A stretch of 64,000 bases of DNA from Gigaspora margarita (lineage: Eukaryota; Glomeromycota; Glomeromycetes; Diversisporales; Gigasporaceae), in the NCBI GenBank assembly GCA_009809945.1, contig WTPW01000436.1:52729-116728 (forward strand). The letters run 5' to 3'. The position numbers and the translations under genes are program-made. Positions within the stretch are counted from its first letter, which is position 1, and every line of letters begins with the position of its first letter. Below the pieces are notes generated by a model. It made no database searches, was not told where the DNA came from, and saw nothing but the letters and a program-made list of their open reading frames with translations. Of the stretch, positions 57,064-64,000 are shown piece by piece.

Positions 57064-57958
57064 GGGGGCTTCTAGAAATTATATAATTTTTGTTACTAAT
57101 AAATTTCAAAATTTTTCCTCACCCACCCACATCTGATACTCTATTAGTCAATCAAATTTTATATTTTTTAAAATTTATTCATATATTTCAATTTATGAAA
57201 TTGATAATAACTATTGCTCTACTGGACCAATTTAGATAATTTAACTACTGAAATGTTTGTCTCACTGAGATGATTCTAACAAGCCCAGAATTGTTAAAAT
57301 CTAATCACAGGATTCCAAGATTATTTAACTTTTGTGTATTTTAATAGTAATTTTTTTAGAATCACTAAGTAAATTTCAATTTCTTTAATATAGAATAACT
57401 TTTGATTCACTGGCCTGTTTTGGATGATTTAACTATCAAAATGTTCATCTTAGTGAGACGATTCTGACAAGCCCAAAATATCTAAATTCTAAACACAGGA
57501 TTCCAAGATTGATAAAGATTTTATTGTTTGTCTAACAATACAAATCTTTATTGATCTTGGAATCCTGTGATTAGAATTTAGTAATTTTTGGCTTGTTAGA
57601 ATTGTCTTACTGAGATGAACATTTTGGTAGTTAAATCATCCAAAATGGGCCAGTGGATCAAAAGTTATTCAATATTAAATAAATTTTTCAGTGATACTAA
57701 AAAAATATTACTATTAAAATTACACAAAAATTGAACAATCTTGGGATCCTGTTATTAGATTTTAACGATTTTGGGCTTGTTAGAATCGTCTCAGTGAGAT
57801 GAACATTTTGGTGGTTAAATTATCTAAATTAGTTCAGTAGAGCAATAGTTATTAATAATTTTATAATTTTATGCTTTTGACCAGAATTATAATTATAACC
57901 TGATATTTTCAGGACCACACCCACCCACCAAAAAATTATATAATTCCTGGAAGCCCCC
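57064..57958. mobile_element. Nested element with TTA duplication and internal hairpins
   Basis: GGGGGCTTCTAGAAATTATA at the left and TATAATTCCTGGAAGCCCCC at the right, each next to TTA (57061-57063, 57959-57961), fit a PIF/Harbinger-type insertion. Four copies of a core (GATTTAACTA-C-AAATGTTCAT, GAGACGATTCT-ACAAGCCC) in alternating orientation fill the interior. Confidence 0.8.
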
Positions 57959-58142
57959 TTATACATGCTGATTTCAGCTCATATATTAATTGTAAAACAC
58001 TATTTTTATAGCCTTTAAAAATTTCAAAATAGTATGGGCCACCAATTATGAACCCTAGTTGTGGGCAAGTTTCTTTTAGTAGCAAGAATCATCATAGTCA
58101 CTCTTATTCTTATAAAATTTTAGAACCCTCTGAAACTATTTA

Positions 58143-58399
58143 ACAAATATTCAGATAGAATTTTTGCTATCTTATACTACTGCTTATTTTCAACCAATAG
58201 ATGCAAGCATAATTAATAGTTTTAAAGCAAAATACAAAAGAAAATATATTCAATATATAATTAATCAATTTAAAAGGGAAGATGATCTACAAATATAAAA
58301 ATATATTAATGAATCTAGCATTACTATTCTAAAAAGTTTTGTTAAAAAATTTTGTTATTGGAATAAGGAAAGTGCAGTAAATCATGCAATTTTTTAGAA
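58143..58399 (+). pseudogene. pogo/Tigger-like DDE transposase tail
   Basis: The frame at about 58155-58291 reads IEFLLSYTTAYFQPIDASII then NSFKAKYKRKYIQYIINQFK, a good match in pattern to the conserved T-x-x-x-QPxDxGII-x-SFKxxYR block before the last acidic residue region of pogo/Tigger (CENP-B-related) transposases. A second frame (about 58308-58399) reads SITILKSFVKKFCYWNKESA, like the following helical region. Everything N-terminal is missing, so this is an isolated fragment. Family assignment rests on the QP-D-II-SFK-Y spacing. Confidence 0.65.
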
Positions 58400-58484
58400 A
58401 GAAGGGTCTCCACTTCCCATAACCTAAATATAAATATTGTAAAATAGCCAATAATATTAAAGTATTTATTATAATAAAAATTCA

Positions 58485-58650
58485 CAGAAAGTTGCTATAT
58501 AGTAAAGTCAAAATTTTACTATGTCAATTGATAATTATGATTAAATAAACTTGTTTGAACTATCAAAATATACAGACTCTAAATTTTTATTAAAATTAAA
58601 TAAGTTTTTATTATTTAACTTTTAATTTTTATATTTGTTAAAGGCAAAAA
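58485..58650 (+). repeat. Solo arm of the AAAATAAGCTAC hairpin family
   Basis: GTTGCTATATAGTAAAGTC, TTAAATAAACTTGTTT and GTTTTTATTATTTAACTTTT match the arm of 26803-27355 in order, at lower identity. Confidence 0.65.
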
Positions 58651-58779
58651 TAAAATAGCGACCTATTGCACAGTGACTCTAATATAATAAGCCAATCAGA
58701 TTTAAGATTGGCCCAGTAGTAATATTTCCCAGTCACCAACTTCTAATTAGATTTTTGATCTACTGGTAGATTTAGATCT

Positions 58780-60010
58780 GTTTTTTTTTTCTTAATTTGG
58801 TTTTATGGTATTAATTTTTTTTTTTGGCTTCTTTAGGTCAACTTTTGGAAAGCAACTGGCTGTAGACTTCAGATAAGTACTTTTTTTTATTTTCTTGTTA
58901 CTTGAATAACTTTTATTTAGGTATTTATCATTCAAAATCATAATTGAAATAAAAAATGGGACAGGCTGGTCTTCAGATAAGCACATACCTTTTTTTTTAC
59001 CACTTTTTTTTTCTTATGTCTTTTTTTCTTGTTGCCGAAGTTAACTTCTCTCTTTTTTTTAGATATTTTATTTGAAATTATGGTCTGGGGCACGAAATGG
59101 GTATTGAGCTTCAATCATTACTGCTAAAGCTTTCTTCAAGAGGTCTGCAACATTATTATTTAAAACTGCGAAATAGAACTGGGCACTGGTCTTTCAAATA
59201 AGTACTAGCTTTTTTTTTTGGTTTGTGATATCATTATTTGAAAACGTGAAATGGGTCTGTTTTTTTTTTGTTTTTTCTTTTTCTTTTCTTTTTTTCTAAT
59301 TTTTTTCTTTCTTTAGGTACTTTGTTCAAAATTGAGACCTGAGACATGAAATGGGTAGAGCTTCTTCAGTAGTGTCATTATTTGAAAATGCAGTGAGTTG
59401 GTCTTTTAATTAGTATTAGTTTTTTTTCTTTTTTTATTTTTTTATTTTTTTTAAACTAACTTCTCTCATTCTTTAGGTATTTCTTCACTTGAAATTGGGG
59501 GTCTGAAGTTGTTGATGCCTTCTTTGGTAGTAGATTTCATTGGTATTAGTAACTTTTGTTGTTGGTGGGTTGTTGTTTGTATTATGGGCATTGATTTTAT
59601 CATTTGTGTTATGGGCAGTTGATTTCGTCAGTAATATAATTTGGTCTGCTGCTGTTACCATTTTTTCTTCATTTTTTTCTTTTCTTTTTTTCTTTTTTTA
59701 TTGGTATTTTCCTCTTTTTTAGGTACTTCATTTAAATTGAAGCTTTAGTGGCATTGTTATTTAAAAATGCAGTGAGCTGGTCTTTCAAATAAGTATTAGT
59801 TATTTTTTTTTAAACTAACTTCTCTCATTCTTTAGATATTTCTTCACTTGAAATTGGGGGTCTGAAATTGTTGATGCCTTCTTCATTAGGTGCTGTCTCA
59901 TCTCGTCTCGTCTTTTCAGCAATATCATTTTCATTGATGGTGGATTTTTTCGCTAATGATAGGTTTCGTTGCTGGTAGTAGATTTCGTTAGTGTTCTTAA
60001 CTTTTGTTGT
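58780..60010 (+). repeat. Degenerate T-rich tandem array
   Basis: Units of very uneven length combine a long T/TC run ending TTCTTTAGGTA-type, a block such as TTCACTTGAAATTGGGGGTC or GAAATGGG, and CTGGTCTTTCAAATAAGTA. Starts near 58835, 59055, 59300, 59470, 59715 and 59830. 59466-59524 and 59821-59880 are nearly identical. The 60-codon hydrophobic frame at 59540-59722 is GTTGTTGGTGG-type repeat, not a gene. Confidence 0.75.
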
Positions 60011-60509
60011 TAGTGAGTTGTTATTTGTGGCATCAGCATTGATTTCATTATTTGTTGTAGGCAGTTGATTTCGTTATTGGTGTAATTTGGTCTGCTACTG
60101 TGGTTACTATTTTTGTGGTTCTTTCACCTTGGTTACCTTTTTATAGTTTTTTTTTATATTTAATTCAGTTTGCAACCATGGTTACTGCCATTTTTGTGTT
60201 TTTTTTTTTATATATAAAAAAGACTTAAAATGAATAAAAAAGTTGTGATCCAGTCTGTAGGCCATATGAAATTAGAGAACTGTCAAGAGAACTATGGGTG
60301 AAAAAAGATAAGTAAGTTCTATACCACGGGATCAGAGACCCAGAAAAAAAAACTTAGAAATTTTTTTGCCTATTATAATTGAATCTAATTGGACAATTTT
60401 TAGGTCAGGCTCAGCTCTGTTATAAAATTAAAAAATATATATGATTGATTTTGATTGGTCGACCATGGGGTCACTATGGTGATGGGTTGCCAAAAAATAA
60501 CACTCTTTG
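60011..60509. other. Gene-free spacer
   Basis: GTT-rich sequence to about 60210, then ordinary AT-rich DNA. Confidence 0.45.
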
Positions 60510-60715
60510 TTAAATATATTTTTTTAAAAAATTTTAATTTTTTTGTCAAACATAAAATCAAAAGTCAAATAATAAAAATAAAAAGTTTTCTAATATGAAT
60601 AAAAATTTAGAATAAGTATATTTTGATCTTTAGAACAAGTTTACTTAAACAATGTTAATCAATTTATATAGTAAAATTTTGACTTTACTATGTAGTGACC
60701 GTTATTGAACATGGG
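60510..60715 (-). repeat. Second solo arm of the AAAATAAGCTAC hairpin family
   Basis: TTGTCAAACATAAAATC, AAAAGTCAAATAATAAAA, AAGTATATTTTGATCTTTA and GACTTTACTATGTAG match the arm of 26803-27355, in the opposite orientation to 58485-58650. Confidence 0.7.
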
Positions 60716-60939
60716 TTGAAAACATTTTTGAATTTTTTTAATATTATAAAAAATAAATTTTGATTAGTTAATAGTCTTATTACAGAATGGGAGGGGTTGG
60801 ACCTATATAACTCTAAATAAATGATTTGGGGGTATCTATAAATAACGTTATGTACTCCTATATATAGCTCTTGACCCCTTCTAGACTATATAAAAAAAAA
60901 TTTAAAAATCTGTATATTTAGGCTATACAAACTTAATTA

Positions 60940-61136
60940 ATTGGTTCTCATAACCCGGCCGAGTCAAAGTTTACAAAACTTTAAAAAAAATTTCAAGTAT
61001 ACTTACTATCCGGGTAAGTTTTTTAAAAAAATTTATAAAAAATTTTATATGGTTTTTATATATAAAATTTTTTGAAAATAAAATTAAAAGCCGGGTTGCC
61101 GGGTCACTTTCAAAAATTTTATGTTATGAGAACCAA
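60940..61136. mobile_element. Small MITE, ATTGGTTCTCATAAC ends
   Basis: ATTGGTTCTCATAAC near 60940 and its exact complement near 61122. Next to the ends are CCCGGCCGAGTC and AGCCGGGTTGCCGGGTCA. The centre is AT-rich. Target duplication ambiguous. Confidence 0.7.
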
Positions 61137-61194
61137 TTCATTAAATTTATATGGCCTTATATATAAAATTTTACAAAAACTTGGATATATTATA

Positions 61195-61490
61195 ATCCAG
61201 TAAACCAATTTGGATGATTTTGGTACCATTCGATTCGTCTCTATGAGATGAATCCAATGGTACCAAAATAATTTCATTTGGACTACTCGATCAAGAGTTA
61301 TTTACAAAAACAATTAATTTTATAGTAATTTTATAAGAAAACAGAATAACCAAAAGTATTTTGTTAATAAAATGTAATCTAGCAATCCAAATCAAATGAT
61401 TTTGGTACTATTTGGATCCTCTCCTCGAGATGATTTGAATGTTACCAAAATCATCCAATTTGAACCTCTGAATCAAGTTTTAAACAAATT
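61195..61490. repeat. Two related small hairpins
   Basis: ATGATTTTGGTACCATTCGA and its complement (AATGGTACCAAAATAATT) flank CGTCTCTATGAGATGA at 61215-61275. A similar hairpin with ATGATTTTGGTACTATTTGG lies at 61390-61470. Confidence 0.7.
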
Positions 61491-61984
61491 TTTATAAAAA
61501 AATTACATTATATTTTTTTGACCCTCCTACTATTGAAAAAATCATTATATTTTGGGAGACCCCCTCAAATATAACATTATTTATGGATGCCCTTTACTGC
61601 ACTTCTCTAGGATCAAGCTTCATTATTAAATTAGGCTAAAAGCTTTATTAATAACAAAGCTTGAGGAAATTTTTTGTTAGTACACATAAGGTAAAATTTT
61701 GAGATTGATAAATTTTTTGTATTGTTTTGATTTTTGAGTTCTTTTGTATTACAAAAAAGTTGATTGGGCAATAAAGTTTTCTAAGTGGTAATGCTAGAGT
61801 AGTTTTGGTTTATCTGATATTCTGGTTGATTAGTATTTGTAGGCTTATTTTTTTTAATTTGGTTTGGCCTTAACACTACTATATAGTACTATATATAATA
61901 TCTTTTAAAATAGTATTTACTAGTTCAATTACTAGATTAGTATATAGGTACCTGGCCTATATATAGTGTGAGACATTAATTCTC
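61491..61984. other. Gene-free spacer
   Basis: Nothing supported. Confidence 0.45.
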
Positions 61985-62000
61985 TTTTTATTTTTTTATA

Positions 62001-62030
62001 CAGTAGGGTGACATAATATTGTGGACACTT
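62001..62030 (+). mobile_element. Possible Tc1/mariner end
   Basis: TACAGTAGGGTGACATAATA followed by TTGTGGACA has the form of a Tc1/mariner terminus (CAGT..., ACATAATAT) beside a TA. No matching right end was found, so it may be a solo remnant or chance. Confidence 0.35.
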
Positions 62031-62350
62031 ATAAATATTTGTACAAAGCTAAATATGTAAGATATAAAGCTAAAAACTAAAATATAACTTCTTTAAATCT
62101 ATATCTTTAAATAAAAAAAGATTATAAAATTCTATGTAGTACTTTTTAAAATCATTAAATTATATAATATTGTTTAATGTTATATATTTATGAAAATAGT
62201 AATTTTTAAAAACTTAGTTATTGTAATTGCTATATATTAAAAGTTAAATTTTTATTAAGTAAACTAACCTTTTTTTAAGTAAAATTTGTTTAGTATAACA
62301 AATTGTATATTATTCTAAAATTTTAGAAATTTTAAATAATTTTAAGTTAA

Positions 62351-62676
62351 GAAAAATTTTATTTATTGCCTAGTGCGATATAAATTATTCATCGCCTAGA
62401 TTATGTGGCACAATTTGATTGGCCAAAATTGCAAAATAACATAATTTGAAGTGTTTTGCTATGCCACTGACCTGGCACATATTCGAGTAGTACAAAATTT
62501 GATAATTATCAAAGAAAAATTTTATTTATTGCCTAGTGCAATATAAATTATTCATCGCCTAGATCACGTGGCACAATTTGATTGGCCAAAATTGCAAAAT
62601 AACATAATTTGAAGTGTTTTGCTATGCCACTGACCTGGCATATATTCGAGTAGTACAAAATTTGATAATTATCAAA
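62351..62676 (+). repeat. Tandem duplication of a 163-bp unit
   Basis: Units 62351-62513 and 62514-62676 start GAAAAATTTTATTTATTGCC. The few differences are C/T or G/A transitions, for example TGCGATA/TGCAATA and ATTATGTG/ATCACGTG. Confidence 0.93.
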
Positions 62677-63651
62677 TTATATTTAGGAACTGCATAAAAA
62701 TTCTACAGATATGTGGTTTTAACCAATTATAGCACAGGATTAGGTATAACGTGAAAATGAAACAAAAACAGCCAGCTTTTTCAAAAATTGTCTATAACGC
62801 AAAATTTGTTTTACACGACCACCTTCTGCGTCTTAACAAACAAATTTCTTGCAAAATTTTGCTATATTAAGGCACTTGCTAATGTCATTTGAACACTCAA
62901 GCTTACCCTTGCCCTAATATCAAAAGTTAACTTTTAATCGAAAAATGTAATGATGCGTCGCAATTTTTTTCAGCCAATAGAATTTTAGCACAAATCATTA
63001 CGTGTCTGCAGAAATTTTATGCGGTTTCTATGTATGATATCAAAAAACATATACATATACTGTTAAACCTCCCAAATCTGATATGTATGATGAACAGGTT
63101 TTGTACCAGTATCGAGAAGTTATCAGATAAATTTGAAAACATAGATTTATATATTAGGTACCGACTTGGTATAGTAATTTTTATCAGTTATCAATTTTGG
63201 AAGGATCAGATTTGGAGTACAGACCTGCCTTATAGTACTTACTCTCAAAAAAAAATTATGCTTGATTAAATCAGATGTACAGATTTTCTTTTATAAAAAT
63301 CATAGATCTGTATCTCTACATATTATATTTCTTATTAGAGTACTAACCTATAATCTATATGAATTAAAATTCGCACTTCATATATAAAGTACTTTGATAG
63401 CATAATCAATAAGTTAATTACATATCATCACATGATTATATAAAATACAAAATCACTTTGATACAGAAAAACTAGATACATCGTAATTCTAATGCTAATT
63501 ACACATACATACAAACCATTATACTCATCAAAATGTGATCAATGTACTAAAAATAATGTAGCAATATGATTGAGTAATTATAGTTTAACTCTTTTGATTG
63601 TATATACAACCCACAATCAAAATGTTAAGACTAAAATACGTATCAAATTAT
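62677..63651. other. Gene-free stretch
   Basis: A 79-codon frame at 63030-63269 is not convincing. Nothing else noticed. Confidence 0.45.
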
Positions 63652-64000
63652 TTAACTTTTTTTAGTAGGACATTTAGGTGCATAATGTCCCGTCTTACTG
63701 CACAATCTACATTTATGTCCACTAACATTATTATCTACTGCATTTTCCTTTTCAACACACTACTATTCAACTTCTCATTTTCATTGTAAGCCTTAATACA
63801 ATTACCAGCAGGTCTACCTTTGCCTTGGTATTTTGTTGGATCATTAATATCATCTATATTGTAAATATGCCCATCTGACAACTTCAATATATTATCTAAA
63901 TCTATATTTTCACTAGGAATGTTCTCTTTTTCCAATTGCATGGCAGCATTTAGCCTTGCTTCCTTTTCAGAAATATATGCTAATATAATGTTATCTAAAC
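63652..64000 (-). pseudogene. C-terminal end of a zinc-knuckle protein, possibly MULE/FAR1-like transposase (partial)
   Basis: The minus strand is open from the window edge to 63735: NIILAYISEKEARLNAAMQL, then NILKLSDGHIYNIDDIND and KGRPAGNCIKAYNENEKL. In a +1 frame it continues VSGHKCRLCSKTGHYAPKCP to a stop at 63652-63654. CRLCSKTGHYAPKC is a C-x2-C-x4-H-x4-C zinc knuckle, and KGRPAG resembles an AT-hook-like basic patch. This order (acidic stretch, KGRP, zinc knuckle, end) is what I associate with the C-termini of SWIM/MULE-type or FAR1-like proteins in these fungi. The frame change suggests a decayed copy, though a sequencing error is possible. The remainder lies beyond the window. Confidence 0.5.

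Larger units (their letters stand above)
56758..58057. mobile_element. hAT-type non-autonomous element, 1.3 kb, inserted in coding sequence
   Basis: The ends TAGGGCCTGTAATCAGTGG and CCACCAATTATGAACCCTA are inverted, and pairing extends about 80 bp (AGCTGAAATTAGTATG near 56839, CTGATTTCAGCTCAT near 57967). GTTGTGGG is exactly duplicated outside (56750-56757, 58058-58065). No transposase. It holds two nested elements. Confidence 0.92.
56443..58141 (+). pseudogene. Ser/Tyr/Cys-rich protein gene split by a hAT-type element
   Basis: The first open part (56443-56757) reads NPNKSNNQDILELIEETESK and onwards to SSSRSGYSYSYSCSCSCSCG. The second (58066-58141) continues QVSFSSKNHHSHSYSYKILE, PSETI-stop. 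The 8 bp GTTGTGGG occur on both sides of the insert, so the site before insertion had one copy and an open frame of about 130 codons through it. There is no ATG in the open part; an AG at about 56441 could be a splice acceptor, so a 5' exon may exist upstream. The YS/CS repeats derive from 6-bp TATAGC/TGTAGT tandems. No domain recognised. Whether the insert is spliced out or kills the gene is unknown. Confidence 0.55.

Noticed and set aside
59540-59722. 60-codon frame resembling a membrane protein
   Set aside because: GTT-rich array sequence gives Val/Leu/Phe by composition; part of the T-rich array.
63652-63740. Zinc knuckle as evidence for a retroelement gag
   Set aside because: The upstream KGRP and acidic stretch fit the C-termini of transposase-like proteins better, and no protease, reverse transcriptase or LTR was seen nearby.
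1-64000. Retrovirus-like elements, Polintons or viral genes
   Set aside because: No reverse transcriptase, capsid, packaging ATPase, protein-primed polymerase or long direct terminal repeats were recognised in any frame I examined.

Overview
The window reads as nuclear DNA of an arbuscular mycorrhizal fungus close to Rhizophagus (Glomeromycotina). The sequence is very AT-rich and gene-poor and is crowded with small inverted-repeat transposons. Its two best genes belong to families known to be strongly expanded in these fungi: a BTB-BACK-TLDc protein (8438-10021, one 81-bp intron) and an intronless MATA-type HMG-box protein (21683-22507). Species assignment is inference from gene families and composition, not from a database match.

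Layout. 0-5 kb: a decayed copy of an unidentified protein gene, a 225-bp MITE and long stretches without genes. 5-24.5 kb: visibly richer in CpG than either flank. It holds the BTB-TLDc gene, a hAT transposase tail beside a giant palindrome, a six-unit minisatellite, a decayed gene on the minus strand, tandem duplications, several MITEs, a short minus-strand reading frame and the HMG gene. 24.5-37 kb: CpG-poor, with large hairpin elements, an acidic repeat protein, a higher-order tandem repeat, nested hAT-type MITEs and an unidentified gene split by a double hairpin. 37-41 kb: a tRNA-derived SINE with a 17-bp target duplication, then a degenerate tandem array of about 330-bp units that carries a hAT-type insertion and the only assembly gap (38448-38550). 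41-46 kb: a decayed DDE-type transposase and two other decayed genes, all on the minus strand. 46-56 kb: a duplicated segment, a TTAA-flanked MITE, and the deepest nesting, with up to four levels of inverted-repeat elements. 56-64 kb: a Ser/Tyr/Cys-rich reading frame split by a 1.3-kb hAT-type element with an exact 8-bp target duplication, a pogo-like transposase tail, a T-rich tandem array, a 163-bp tandem duplication, and the C-terminal end of a zinc-knuckle protein running off the window.

Working together. Only the BTB-TLDc and HMG genes look intact, and nothing suggests an operon or cluster. The biology here is mostly that of non-autonomous DNA transposons: hAT-type (8-bp duplications), PIF/Harbinger Tourist-type (TWA), pogo/mariner-type (TA) and one TTAA-type. 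They insert into each other, into tandem arrays and into genes. Autonomous partners survive only as decayed fragments. Two cross-cutting patterns seem least explained: a shared core of roughly 75 bp in the arms of otherwise different hairpin elements, and telomere-like GGGTTAG runs in the loops of several unrelated elements. No retrovirus-like, Polinton or viral gene was recognised.
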